Shown here in pieces: positions 33,445-42,414 of a stretch of 64,000 bases of DNA. The notes under the pieces were generated by a model. That model did no database searches and was not told the DNA's origin. It saw only the letters and a program-made list of their open reading frames with translations. Within the stretch, counting starts at the first letter, position 1. The number at the start of each line of letters is the position of its first letter. The stretch lies in the NCBI GenBank assembly GCA_029975215.1, contig JARKPO010000048.1, positions 1-64,000 on the forward strand, read 5' to 3'. Origin of the DNA: Levilinea sp. Its GTDB lineage: Bacteria > Chloroflexota > Anaerolineae > Anaerolineales > Anaerolineaceae. A program made the translations under genes and the position numbers.

Positions 33445-34581
33445 ATGCAGCGAACGGGACGTATTCTGTGGGCGGTGTTGGCGCTGGCGGCAGTCACGCT
33501 GGCATGCGGCTTTGGGTCCAAACCCAAAGACGCGGACGAGAACAACAGCGAACCGGCTGAGGTGCAGTCCGGTGGGGGCGAGCTGGGCGAGGAATTCCGC
33601 AACGAGGCGGGCGGTTTTTCACTGCGCAAGGCCCCCGGCTACAATTTTCAAGAGGCGATCGGCATCATCAACATGACCGCGCCGGACGCTACCCCCGACA
33701 CCGGCCCGGGGCTGATGGTGGTGGGTGGCATGAACACTGAGGAAAGCACCAATGAGCAGCTGATGGAGAAGGTCAAGGCCGATTCCGGCGGGATGCAGGT
33801 GGGCAAGGCCAAGAAAATCAAGGTGGACGGCCTGGAAGGGCTGAGCGCGGAGATCAGCGGGGACTACAACGGCCAGACCATCGCCGGGCGCATGGTGGTG
33901 GTGATGGTGACGCCCTTGCAGCAGTTCACCATGCTGGGTATCGCCCCCAAAGAGCGCTGGAAAGGCGAATTGGAGCCAATTTTTGAGGATGTGCTGGCTT
34001 CGGTGGAATTTTTTGAGGCCAATCCGGAGGCGATGGGTGAATTGGAAATTCCCGCCGAACCCGCCGCGCCGGAAGAACCCGCCGACCCTGCCCCCACCCG
34101 TCCCGTTGCTCAGGAACCGCGCGTGGATTCATCGGGGCTGATGCGCCAGTGGGCCAGCTCGGCCCAGGCCAGCTCGGAATTTGGCAGCTCTTCCTGGAGC
34201 GCCATGCAGGCCGCGGGCGCGCCGGACACCACGGAATGCGGCGACCAGACCACCGCCTGGGCTTCGCTGACGTCCAACACGGTGGAATGGCTGGAGGTGT
34301 ATTACGACGTGCCCGTGTACGCCACCGAGGTGATCATCCACCAAACCTACAACCCCTCGCAGGTGGTCAAGGTGGAGCTGATTGACACAAAAGGCCAGCG
34401 GAAGACCATTTTCACCGAAAGCCCCGCGGTTTTGGATTTCTGCCCGGATGAGATGACCCTCAGCCTGCGGAAGACCGATTTTCTGGTGAGCGGGGTGCGC
34501 ATCACCGTGGATCAATCCGTGCTGGGCGTGGGCTGGAACGAGATTGACGCGGTGGAGCTGGCGGGTTACCCCGGCCGCTGA
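33445..34581 (+). CDS. Lipoprotein with discoidin-like C-terminal domain
   Basis: The 378-residue protein has a signal peptide and lipobox (LALAAVTLAC). The region after it (FRNEAGGFSLRKAPGYNFQ to about residue 190) resembles the PsbP/LpqN-like fold seen in surface lipoproteins. The last ~140 residues (WASSAQASSEFGSSSWSAMQ ... VGWNEIDAVELAGYP) look like an F5/8-type discoidin domain that binds sugar or phospholipid. The start at 33445 has GAGGAGAG upstream; earlier in-frame starts lack a signal peptide. It is probably a cell-surface binding protein. Confidence 0.78.
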   Translation: MQRTGRILWAVLALAAVTLACGFGSKPKDADENNSEPAEVQSGGGELGEEFRNEAGGFSLRKAPGYNFQEAIGIINMTAPDATPDTGPGLMVVGGMNTEESTNEQLMEKVKADSGGMQVGKAKKIKVDGLEGLSAEISGDYNGQTIAGRMVVVMVTPLQQFTMLGIAPKERWKGELEPIFEDVLASVEFFEANPEAMGELEIPAEPAAPEEPADPAPTRPVAQEPRVDSSGLMRQWASSAQASSEFGSSSWSAMQAAGAPDTTECGDQTTAWASLTSNTVEWLEVYYDVPVYATEVIIHQTYNPSQVVKVELIDTKGQRKTIFTESPAVLDFCPDEMTLSLRKTDFLVSGVRITVDQSVLGVGWNEIDAVELAGYPGR

Positions 34582-34646
34582 GCCGCCGCGGCGCAAATTC
34601 AATCCATCGAGGCCGCGCGGGCTTTTTCGTCCGCGCGGCCATTGTA

Positions 34647-34674
34647 TTGGCACATGCGGAGAACCTGCTATAAT
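34647..34674 (+). promoter_or_regulatory. Promoter for the phosphoribosyltransferase gene
   Basis: TTGGCA at 34647-34652, 16 bases, TATAAT at 34669-34674. The start codon lies at 34754, leaving a leader of about 73 bases. Confidence 0.6.
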
Positions 34675-34753
34675 TAATCGTTGAGGGGGGCTTATTGGAT
34701 GAGACCTTGGCAGCGGAACAACGACCGCTGCGGTATACGGAAGGACGGCGAAC

Positions 34754-35272
34754 ATGCGGCGAGAAGTGCTGACCTGGAACGATGTGGACAGCTTGATTGA
34801 CCATTTGATCCCACAAATTGACGGTGAATTTGACGCAATGATCATCATCACCCGCGGCGGGATCATTCCAGGCGGGCTGCTGGCCGAGGCGCTGAACATC
34901 TCTTCGCTGGTCACCGCGGCGGTGGATTTCCCCTTTGAGATGGAATTGGAAAAGCAGCTGGATAAGGCGCGCTTCATGGCCTGGCCGAAGTTCATCCAGT
35001 TTCCTGATGAAAGCCTGCTGCGCGGGCGACGTTTGCTGGTGGTGGATGATGTGTGGGGGTCGGGGCGCACCATCACCGCGGTGAAAAATCGCGTGTCCAG
35101 CGCGGGCGGGGTTCCCAAAACCTGCGTGCTGCACTTTAACCCCTACCGCAACCTGTTCGGCACGGCCCGCCCCGATTATTTTGCCGCCATCACCGACGCG
35201 CACGTGGTTTACCCGTGGGAGATTCAGCGCGGGCAGGAGGGCGTGCTGTTGGGGGATTGGGATCAAAAATAG
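34754..35272 (+). CDS. Phosphoribosyltransferase (PRTase-fold protein)
   Basis: This 172-residue protein has a type I PRTase fold. The PRPP loop is LLVVDDVWGSGRTITAVK (two acidic residues then G-S-G-R-T) near residue 97, and the early strand IIITRGGIIPGGLLAEAL is typical of xanthine/hypoxanthine-type enzymes. It would join a nucleobase to PRPP for salvage. The base specificity cannot be read. AAGGAC precedes the ATG. It converges with the four-helix membrane gene. Confidence 0.88.
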   Translation: MRREVLTWNDVDSLIDHLIPQIDGEFDAMIIITRGGIIPGGLLAEALNISSLVTAAVDFPFEMELEKQLDKARFMAWPKFIQFPDESLLRGRRLLVVDDVWGSGRTITAVKNRVSSAGGVPKTCVLHFNPYRNLFGTARPDYFAAITDAHVVYPWEIQRGQEGVLLGDWDQK

Positions 35273-35275
35273 GGC

Positions 35276-35782
35276 TTAAGAGCGCTTCTTGGGGGGGTAA
35301 GGGATGAGCAATAAAAAGCCCAGGGCGATGATCATTTCGCCAAAGATCACCCCGCGCGCCTGCCAGCCGCCGAAGAAAGGCACGCCGGGCAGCGGGTGCG
35401 ATCCAAAGCCAAACACATCCGCCATACCCGCAAACACGGCGATGACATAGCCCGTGCTGACCAGACGCACACCAAAATCCACCGAGATGCTGGGGGCACG
35501 GTTGCGCCACAGGGCCATCAGGCTGGTGTAGCCGCCCAGGCACATCAGTGCCAACCCCACCAGGAACACGGCGATCTGCACAAAGCCGATCACCGGGCTG
35601 CGGTCAAACCCGAAAATGCCGGGGCTGGCGCCTACCAGGAAGATGAAAAAGCCAATCAGGGTAATGGTTAAACCAAACTGAACCCGCCGCCGGGAATACG
35701 TCAGCGGGCCGGTGTCGTCGGGGGGCGGTGTGTGCACAGGGACAGAAGGGTCTGTCGGGGGCGTTTGTGCCGGGTCGCTCAT
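35276..35782 (-). CDS. Four-helix membrane protein of unknown function
   Basis: This 168-residue protein has a Pro/Thr-rich N-terminal tail (about residues 1-28), then about four hydrophobic helices (GLTITLIGFFIFLVGASPG, VQIAVFLVGLALMCLGGYTSL, STGYVIAVFAGMADVFGF, GVIFGEMIIALGFLLLIPYP). It ends in a basic tail PPKKRS. It begins two bases after the dipeptidase stop, so it is likely cotranscribed with it. No family is recognised. Confidence 0.7.
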   Translation of the reverse strand: MSDPAQTPPTDPSVPVHTPPPDDTGPLTYSRRRVQFGLTITLIGFFIFLVGASPGIFGFDRSPVIGFVQIAVFLVGLALMCLGGYTSLMALWRNRAPSISVDFGVRLVSTGYVIAVFAGMADVFGFGSHPLPGVPFFGGWQARGVIFGEMIIALGFLLLIPYPPKKRS

Positions 35783-35784
35783 CG

Positions 35785-36882
35785 CTAGGGCAGACTCCGT
35801 TCCAGAATGCGCTGCCAGTTGCCGCTGAAAATGGCGGCGATGTCACTTTCGGAGTAGCCGCGCTTCCGTAAATTGTCGCCCAATAAGGGCAGGTCGGCGA
35901 TGGTGTTCAGTTCCTGGGGAATGGCGGGGAAGCCGAAGCCGCCGTCAAAGTCGGAGCCGATGCCCACGTGCTGCGTGTTTCCGGCCATCTGACAGATGTG
36001 GTCAATGTGGGCGGCCAGGGTGTCCAGCGTCACCAGAGAGCGGTCGTCCCCAGGTTTCCAGCCCGGCAGGAGGAAGCCGTTGAAGGGCATCACACCGATC
36101 ACGGCGCCGCGCTCCAGCAGGGCGCGGATGGTTTCATCGGTCAGGTGGCGTTCGCCGGTGCCTTCGCGCAGCAGGGCGCGGGCGTTGGCATGGCTGCAAA
36201 TGATTGTGCCGGGGTAGCGGTCAATGGCCTGCAGAGCCGATTTGGCGTTCATATGGGCCACATCCAGGGTGAAATTCAGCGCAGCCATCACGTCCAGCAG
36301 TTCATAGCCCTCAGCGGTGAAGCTGCCCTGGGGTTCGTAACTGCCGCCGCAGAAACGCATGCCCGACCAGACCGGCCCCAACAGGTGCAGGCCCAATTCA
36401 GCGTATTCTTCCAGGGTGCGCGGATGGGGCAGGCCTTCGGCCCCTTCCAACGACATGACCAGCCCTACCGGGTGCGAGACAGTCTCACTGGCGGGGGCAG
36501 CCTCCCATTCGGCCAGGTGGGCCTGCAGGGCGGCGCGGCTGGTGAGCAGGCGGAACTGCTCGGGGTTTTCATCGCTCAGACGGCAGTAGAAGTCCATCTG
36601 TTTGCGGTACAGGCGGTCAGCCTGCTGGGGGGTGGCGTAGGTTTCCGTATCCCAGGTGTGATCCCCCACGTACTTTTGGGGCATGATGAACAGGGTAGCG
36701 ACGATGACAGCCACCTGTCCACGCTGATATTCCGGCCAGCCCAGGGTGGTTTCCTGGGTAATTTGAATGGTGGGGGAACCGGCCTCCAGGCGCCGGGTTT
36801 CGGCGGCAGAACGGCGGTAATCGCGGTTGAACGTCAAGGCGTTGTACGCCAGGTCCTGGTGGCTGTCAATGAGCAGGGTCAT
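35785..36882 (-). CDS. Membrane dipeptidase (M19, renal dipeptidase family)
   Basis: M19 enzymes are zinc dipeptidases with broad specificity, including D-amino-acid-containing dipeptides. This 365-residue copy shows the first metal pair IDSHQDLAYN (H-x-D), the bridging Glu in MSLEGAEGL, LDVAHMN and IICSHANARAL with further His ligands, and GIGSDFDGGFGFP. Like most bacterial copies it has no signal peptide, so it is cytoplasmic. AGGA lies about ten bases upstream of the ATG. It is another peptide-scavenging function beside the M42 set. Confidence 0.93.
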   Translation of the reverse strand: MTLLIDSHQDLAYNALTFNRDYRRSAAETRRLEAGSPTIQITQETTLGWPEYQRGQVAVIVATLFIMPQKYVGDHTWDTETYATPQQADRLYRKQMDFYCRLSDENPEQFRLLTSRAALQAHLAEWEAAPASETVSHPVGLVMSLEGAEGLPHPRTLEEYAELGLHLLGPVWSGMRFCGGSYEPQGSFTAEGYELLDVMAALNFTLDVAHMNAKSALQAIDRYPGTIICSHANARALLREGTGERHLTDETIRALLERGAVIGVMPFNGFLLPGWKPGDDRSLVTLDTLAAHIDHICQMAGNTQHVGIGSDFDGGFGFPAIPQELNTIADLPLLGDNLRKRGYSESDIAAIFSGNWQRILERSLP

Positions 36883-36896
36883 GGGTTGGAAATCCT

Positions 36897-36928
36897 AAAA
36901 AAGAGCGCACCGCGGCTGCGGTGCGCTC
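36897..36928 (-). terminator. Intrinsic terminator after rpsA
   Basis: GAGCGCACCGC (36903-36913), loop GGCT, GCGGTGCGCTC (36918-36928). Read on the minus strand the stem is followed by TTTTTT (36902-36897). It separates rpsA from the dipeptidase gene. Confidence 0.92.
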
Positions 36929-36945
36929 GGTTTTGCTTGGGGTGA

Positions 36946-38175
36946 TTACTCCGCAGCCGGTTGTGAGTCGTCGGAGCTGGTGAGCCCCTCGTCTTCGAGG
37001 AGGGTTTGCCAGTCCATATCGGCGTAGGCCATCGAGTCGACCCGCCGCAGGCTGAGGCCGATGCGGTGGTTTTCGGGATCCACTTTGATCACGCGCAGGG
37101 TCACGGTATCCCCTTCTTTCAAGACTTCCTTGGGGTGCTCAATGCGCTTTTCGCTGATTTCCGAGATGTGGATCAGGCCTTCCAGGTCCTCTTCCAGGCG
37201 GGCGAAGGCGCCAAACTTGGTCAGGCGGGTGATCTTGCCTTCAACCAACTGGCCGGGCTGGTACTTGGTGGTGCGCTGCATCCAGGGATCAGACAGCAGT
37301 TGGCGGATGGATAGGCCGATGCGTTTCTTCTCACGGTCGATGCTGATGACCTTGACTTTGACTTCCTGGCCAACTTCCAAGACTTCGCTGGGGTGGGCAA
37401 TGCGGTCCCAGGAGATTTCGGAAAGGTGCACCAGGCCGTCGGCGCCGCTGATGTTGACAAACGCGCCAAATTCAGCCAGGCTGGTGACGCGGCCGGTGCG
37501 GATTTCGCCTTCCTTCAGCTCGTCAATCACGCGTTCTTTGAGGGATTCGCGGGTCTCGTTGCTGGCGGCGCGTTCCGAAAGGATCAGGCGGCGGCGTTCG
37601 CGGTCCACTTCGATGACCACCACGTCGATTTCCTGCCCCACCATCTCGCTCCATTTCTGGTCGGGGGTATCGCCAGACACGCTGGCGCGGCGGGAGAGGC
37701 TGATTTGGGAGGCGGGGACGAAACCGCGCAGGCCGCCCAGGGGCACGATCAAACCGCCCTTGTTGTAGCCGATGATGGTACTGTGGTGCGATCCCTTGGA
37801 GGCCATCAAATCTTCTGCTTCCTGCCAGCCGACTTCTTCGCGGGCGCGCACGTATGAAAGCACGAGATTCCCATTTTGATCTTCAGGGTTGAGGACGAAA
37901 ACCGGAATCTCCTGACCAACCCGAAGCTCTTTCAGTTCTTCCTGGGGGATCATGTCAAATTCACGGCCGGTGATGATGCCTTCCGATTTCGTGCCCACGC
38001 TGACCAGAATCTGGCCGGGGCTGATGGAAGCCAATACACCTTTGCGAATTTCACCCTGACGGGGGAAATCGATTCCCAGGCCTTCCTGTTCGAGCAGGGA
38101 AGCCATGTTGGTATGTTCGCTGTTCTCGTTCTCGGGCGTCATCCCCTGCTCGAGTTGGGCGTCATTTTGATTCAT
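36946..38175 (-). CDS. rpsA: 30S ribosomal protein S1 (four S1 repeats)
   Basis: S1 helps mRNA bind the 30S subunit. The 409-residue protein has four S1 (OB) domains, roughly 38-110, 125-195, 210-280 and 295-370, of which the last two are the most canonical (GRVTSLAEFGAFVNISGADGLVHLSEIS and GKITRLTKFGAFARLEEDLEGLIHISEIS). E. coli S1 has six repeats; four is usual in Gram-positives and Chloroflexota. The N-terminus is Asn/Glu-rich. It is transcribed alone from TTGCCA-17-TATAAT and ends at the hairpin at 36903-36928. Confidence 0.92.
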   Translation of the reverse strand: MNQNDAQLEQGMTPENENSEHTNMASLLEQEGLGIDFPRQGEIRKGVLASISPGQILVSVGTKSEGIITGREFDMIPQEELKELRVGQEIPVFVLNPEDQNGNLVLSYVRAREEVGWQEAEDLMASKGSHHSTIIGYNKGGLIVPLGGLRGFVPASQISLSRRASVSGDTPDQKWSEMVGQEIDVVVIEVDRERRRLILSERAASNETRESLKERVIDELKEGEIRTGRVTSLAEFGAFVNISGADGLVHLSEISWDRIAHPSEVLEVGQEVKVKVISIDREKKRIGLSIRQLLSDPWMQRTTKYQPGQLVEGKITRLTKFGAFARLEEDLEGLIHISEISEKRIEHPKEVLKEGDTVTLRVIKVDPENHRIGLSLRRVDSMAYADMDWQTLLEDEGLTSSDDSQPAAE

Positions 38176-38211
38176 ACGAATTGTACTCCGCTTAGAAATA
38201 GATTAACCCTT

Positions 38212-38240
38212 ATTATAAAGGGGATTAACGTTCTTGGCAA
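38212..38240 (-). promoter_or_regulatory. Promoter for rpsA
   Basis: Minus strand TTGCCA (38240-38235), 17 bases, TATAAT (38217-38212). It lies about 37 bases upstream of the rpsA start. Confidence 0.65.
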
Positions 38241-38263
38241 CCCTGATGATTTTGTCAAGGGTT

Positions 38264-38307
38264 AAACGAAAACTCAGGTCAGCCGTTTTTGAGGGGGCTG
38301 ACCTGAG
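38264..38307 (-). terminator. Terminator after secA
   Basis: CTCAGGTCAGCC (38273-38284) pairs with GGCTGACCTGAG (38296-38307). On the minus strand the 12-bp stem is followed by TTTTCGTTT. It lies about 32 bases past the secA stop. Confidence 0.82.
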
Positions 38308-38338
38308 GGCATTTTTACGGTGCAGCGGGCACAGGGGG

Positions 38339-41300
38339 TTAATGCCGTTTACGTTTCTTCTTCTTGGCGGCTTCGTCCGCTTGGGGCGCGCTGGCGGCGG
38401 TTTCTTCGGGGGCGGGTTCATCTTCCAATGCCACCCTCGCCTCACGGCGCATGCCGAAGGTGAACAGGCGGCTGATCACGCCCATGCGCACATCGCCCAG
38501 CAGGGCCTGGAACATTTCGCTGGCGCGGCTCTTGTACTGCACCAGCGGGTCGCGTTGGGCGTAGGCTTCCAGCCCGATGGAGACGCGCAGCGCCTCAACG
38601 CGGGTGAGGTAATCGACCCATTGATCCGAGATGACGCGTAGCAGCAGCTCGCGGTTGACTTCATTCTGTATGCCCTTGCCGAGGGTGCGGATGACCAGAT
38701 CGCGGTCGCTCTCGCTGAAGGTTTCCACCGGCTGGGCGGCCAGGGCCTCGTAACGTTCATCGCCCAGGGCTTCGCGCAGCAGCCCGCGGTAGCGCTCATC
38801 CAACTGCTGCAAACTGGCCTGATTCTGCACCAGGTGCGTCCATCCGCTCATGCCGCGCATCCACTGCAGAATATCCAGGCCTTTTTCCAGGTGTGCCAGC
38901 ACATCTTCGGTGACCTCTTTGGGGTCGGCGTCCTGCAGCAGGCGGGCGGACAGGTGCACGTAGTTCAGGCGGTTAAAGCGCTGGGTGGTGCGGCGGTGGG
39001 TGCGCGCGTCAAACCCCTGGCGCTGACCCTGGGCAGTGTAGATCAGCAGATCCTGCCACTGCGCGTCGTTCTCCAAATCTAAGGTCAGGCGGCTGAGCAG
39101 CGAATCCAAGTCGCGGGCAATCTGTCCGTTAGGCCCTAACAGGCGTTCGCGGCGGCGGGCGAAGACATCTTCCACGCCTTGCAGCACCTGACTGGCGATC
39201 TGATCCCAGGTTTGCCCCTGGAACTGATTGGGGCGGAAGCCCAGACTTTCTTCCAGGCGGCGTTCCAGCGCCCCCACCAGACGGGTGATGCCAAAGGCCA
39301 CCAGGCTGCCTTCCACCTGCTGGCGGATCAAGTCTTGAACGGCGAGCTCGCCGTTGGCCAGCCCGCGCAGCTGTTCGTTATTCAGCCGCAGGGGGACGCG
39401 CGCCAGCTCACTGGCCTCCTGAAGCAGTTCCTGGGGACGGCGTTGGGGCATTTCGTCCTCATCTGCGTTTTCCAGGCTGCTGAAGAAGTTTTCCAACGCT
39501 TCCATGCGCTCATCGCGCTGGGCTTCCAGAGCTTCGCGGGTGCGCTCCAATACGTTTTGCGCCGCGCGGATCTGGTGTTCCTCTTCGGCCTCCAGGGCGC
39601 GCCCAGCGACGGCAATGAGAGCCTCGCGGGCCGCGGCGGGGGTCAGGTTTTCTTTGCTCAGTGGGCGGCGGGCATCATCCAGCAGCAGGCGCAGGGCGTA
39701 GGAGGGGTAGCTGACCGCGTCCAGGCTAAAGGGCGGCTGGATCTCGTTCAGGAAGGCCAGCAGCTTCCAGGGGCCTTCTTCGTCTTTCAATGCCTGGGGG
39801 ATACGCCCCTGCAGTTCGGTGCGCAGCATGTCCAGAATATCTTCGCTCAGGTCGGCCTTGGTGAATGCGCGGTCGCGCTGTGCGTAAATGCGCTTGCGCT
39901 GGGTGTTGAGCACATCATCGTATTCCAGCAGGTGCTTGCGCACGTCAAAATTGGCGCCTTCCACGCGTTCCTGCGACTGTTCCACAATGCGGCCCAGCAG
40001 GCCCATCTCGATGGGCATATTTTCGTCGGAAAACATGCGCTTCCACAGGGCTTCCACCTGCTGGCCACCAAACAGGCGCATGAGGTCATCTTCCAGCGAG
40101 AGGTAGAAGCGTGAAGAGCCGGGGTCGCCCTGACGGGCGGCGCGCCCGCGCAGCTGGTTGTCAATGCGGCGGGATTCATGCCGTTCCGAGCCGATGACGT
40201 GCAGGCCGCCCAGTTGGCGCACTTTTTCCATATTTTCCATGTGGATCAGGAACTGCTGGACGGCTTCTTCATAAATACCGTACTCTTCGGGGGACATTTT
40301 TTGCAGCAGGGCGCGGCGTTGGGCGTTGGTCAGGTCGTACGGATCAACGTCGCCGCGGGTCAACACGCGGTTGACATCCCGCAGAATTTCTTCGGGCAGC
40401 TCGCCGCCCAGCTTAATATCCACACCGCGGCCGGCCATGTTGGTGGCGATGGTCACGGCCCCAAACGCGCCTGCGCGGGCGATGATGATGGATTCCTCAT
40501 CATGTTTGCGGGCGTTGAGCACCTGGTGGGGGATGCCGGCCTGCAGAGCCTTGAGCAGCCGTTCCGTATCGGCGCCGCCCAGGTTGAGGATTTCAATCAG
40601 CCGCTGGAAATTCTCAGGGTCTTCGGGGTTCATGCTCAGGTCCAGGCTGCGCGCCACCGGCCGCAGATCCCCCACAGCCAGCGCGTCTAACTTGGTGTTC
40701 AGCGGCTGAAGTTCCGGCACCGGACGGGAGATGATGTCGGTTTTGTTTTTATCCATCCAGGCCTGACGGATGAGCAGCACCTGAACCAGGCGGCGGATCA
40801 TCTCGGCGGAAAGGCGTTCGCTGAGGCGCTCGGAATGTTCCACCGAGGTGGTGCCCACCAACTGCGGGCGGCCCCACACGTAATAGGTCAGCACTTCTTG
40901 GGTGATGGCGCGCAGTTTGGCTTCCTCGGTGCGGTACACCACGTCGGGGTAATCCTTGCGCCGCCAGAAGAGGGGCTTTTTGCTTTCGTCATCCGCGCGG
41001 GCGTAATAGGTGTAGCGGTAGTTCTGCTCGTCCTTGGCTTCCACCGCCACCAGGGTGGGTTTGGCCGTCATCGTCTGATAATCCAGGTTGGTGGGGATGG
41101 GCAGGACTTCCAGCTTGTAAATTTTGGCGAATTCTTCCGCTTCGGTGAGGGCTGTACCGGTCATGCCGGCCAGTTTGTCGTACATGCGGAAGTAATTCTG
41201 CAGGGTGATGGTGGCATAGGTGACATTTTCTGGCTCCACCTTGACACCCTCTTTCGCTTCCACGGCCTGGTGCAGTCCTTCGGACCAGCGTCGCCCCGGC

Positions 41301-42370
41301 ATGAGGCGGCCGGTGAATTCGTCCACGATGACCACTTTGCCTGCCTGCACCAGGTAATCTTTGTTTTTCTTGTAGAGGAACTGGGCGCGCAGGGCCTGTT
41401 CCAGATAACCCAGGGTGCGGGCCTGTTCGGGGGTGATATCTTCGGGCCGTTCGGGGTCGCGCAGGGCCATGCCCATGATCTGTTCCACGTGGGCTTCACC
41501 CACCTCGGTCAACGAAACCGCGCGGTCTTTCTCGTTAATTTCATAATCTTCAGGGTTGAGCTGGCGCACCACCACCGCCATCTTGGTGTACCATTCAGCC
41601 TCGTCCTGGGCCGGGCCAGAGATGATCAGCGGGGTGCGGGCTTCATCAATCAAGATGTTGTCCACTTCGTCCACGATGGCGAAGGCATGCCCGCGCTGGA
41701 CGCGCTCATCCAGGCTCATGGTCAGATTGTCGCGCAGGTAGTCAAAGCCAAATTCGCTGTTGGTTCCGTAGGTGATGTCGGCGGCGTAGGCCTCTTTGCG
41801 CGAGACCACACGCAGCTGGTCTTGATCTTCATGCGGGGAGCGCTTATCCAGATCCACCAGAAAGGCTGTGCGGCCGTTATCGGTGCGGGCGGCCATCTGC
41901 AGCACGCCCACGCTCAGACCGAGCATCTGGTACACCTGGGCCATCCAGCGGCCGTGCAGGCGGGCGAGGTAATCATTGACGGTGATAAGGTGCACACCTC
42001 GGCCGGTGAGGGCATTCAGATACAGCGGCAAGGTGGCCACCAGGGTTTTCCCTTCGCCGGTGCGCATCTCGGCGATCTGGCCGCGGTGGAGGACGATGCC
42101 GCCGATCATCTGAACATCAAAATGGCGCATCGCGACCGTGCGTTTAGAGGCTTCGCGCACGGCGGCAAAGGCCTCGGGCAGCAAATCATCCAGGCTTTCC
42201 CCCGCGCTCAGGCGCTGACGGAACTGAGGGGTCAGGCTGTGCAGTTCGTCATCGCTCTTGCGTTCATACTCGGCTTCGAGTGCGTTGATTTGATTGACAA
42301 TTTCAATCAGTTTTTGAATCTCGCGTTTGTGGGGGTCCCCACCCAGGCGGCGAAAGAAATTTTTGAGCAT
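38339..42370 (-). CDS. secA: Preprotein translocase ATPase SecA, unusually long
   Basis: SecA drives protein export through SecYEG. Walker A is EMRTGEGKTLVATL (about residues 101-114), followed by HLITVNDYLARLHGRWM, DEVDNILIDEARTPLIISG, and the NBD2 motif QLRGRAARQGDPGSSRFYLSLED (about 740). The C-terminal scaffold block QWVDYLTRVEALRVSIGLEA sits near 1250. At 1343 residues it is far longer than the usual 800-1000, with a large helical insertion between about 880 and 1230 and a shorter one in NBD2. It ends KKKKRKRH with no zinc motif. An extended -10 lies upstream. Confidence 0.95.
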   Translation of the reverse strand: MLKNFFRRLGGDPHKREIQKLIEIVNQINALEAEYERKSDDELHSLTPQFRQRLSAGESLDDLLPEAFAAVREASKRTVAMRHFDVQMIGGIVLHRGQIAEMRTGEGKTLVATLPLYLNALTGRGVHLITVNDYLARLHGRWMAQVYQMLGLSVGVLQMAARTDNGRTAFLVDLDKRSPHEDQDQLRVVSRKEAYAADITYGTNSEFGFDYLRDNLTMSLDERVQRGHAFAIVDEVDNILIDEARTPLIISGPAQDEAEWYTKMAVVVRQLNPEDYEINEKDRAVSLTEVGEAHVEQIMGMALRDPERPEDITPEQARTLGYLEQALRAQFLYKKNKDYLVQAGKVVIVDEFTGRLMPGRRWSEGLHQAVEAKEGVKVEPENVTYATITLQNYFRMYDKLAGMTGTALTEAEEFAKIYKLEVLPIPTNLDYQTMTAKPTLVAVEAKDEQNYRYTYYARADDESKKPLFWRRKDYPDVVYRTEEAKLRAITQEVLTYYVWGRPQLVGTTSVEHSERLSERLSAEMIRRLVQVLLIRQAWMDKNKTDIISRPVPELQPLNTKLDALAVGDLRPVARSLDLSMNPEDPENFQRLIEILNLGGADTERLLKALQAGIPHQVLNARKHDEESIIIARAGAFGAVTIATNMAGRGVDIKLGGELPEEILRDVNRVLTRGDVDPYDLTNAQRRALLQKMSPEEYGIYEEAVQQFLIHMENMEKVRQLGGLHVIGSERHESRRIDNQLRGRAARQGDPGSSRFYLSLEDDLMRLFGGQQVEALWKRMFSDENMPIEMGLLGRIVEQSQERVEGANFDVRKHLLEYDDVLNTQRKRIYAQRDRAFTKADLSEDILDMLRTELQGRIPQALKDEEGPWKLLAFLNEIQPPFSLDAVSYPSYALRLLLDDARRPLSKENLTPAAAREALIAVAGRALEAEEEHQIRAAQNVLERTREALEAQRDERMEALENFFSSLENADEDEMPQRRPQELLQEASELARVPLRLNNEQLRGLANGELAVQDLIRQQVEGSLVAFGITRLVGALERRLEESLGFRPNQFQGQTWDQIASQVLQGVEDVFARRRERLLGPNGQIARDLDSLLSRLTLDLENDAQWQDLLIYTAQGQRQGFDARTHRRTTQRFNRLNYVHLSARLLQDADPKEVTEDVLAHLEKGLDILQWMRGMSGWTHLVQNQASLQQLDERYRGLLREALGDERYEALAAQPVETFSESDRDLVIRTLGKGIQNEVNRELLLRVISDQWVDYLTRVEALRVSIGLEAYAQRDPLVQYKSRASEMFQALLGDVRMGVISRLFTFGMRREARVALEDEPAPEETAASAPQADEAAKKKKRKRH

Positions 42371-42391
42371 AGGTCACCTTTCTGGGGGAGG

Positions 42392-42400
42392 ATTATAGCA
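42392..42400 (-). promoter_or_regulatory. Extended -10 promoter for secA
   Basis: The minus strand reads TGCTATAAT (42400-42392), an extended -10, about 22 bases before the secA ATG. No good -35 is present. The hexamer lies within 20 bases of the glycyl radical enzyme stop, so secA can be transcribed separately from that operon. Confidence 0.5.
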
Positions 42401-42414
42401 TACTCCCCAACGCG

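Noticed and set aside
34611-34640. GGCCGCGCGG / CCGCGCGGCC hairpin as terminator of the discoidin-like lipoprotein gene
   Set aside because: The T residues lie in the loop (GCTTTTTCGT) and no T run follows the stem, so it is not a canonical intrinsic terminator.
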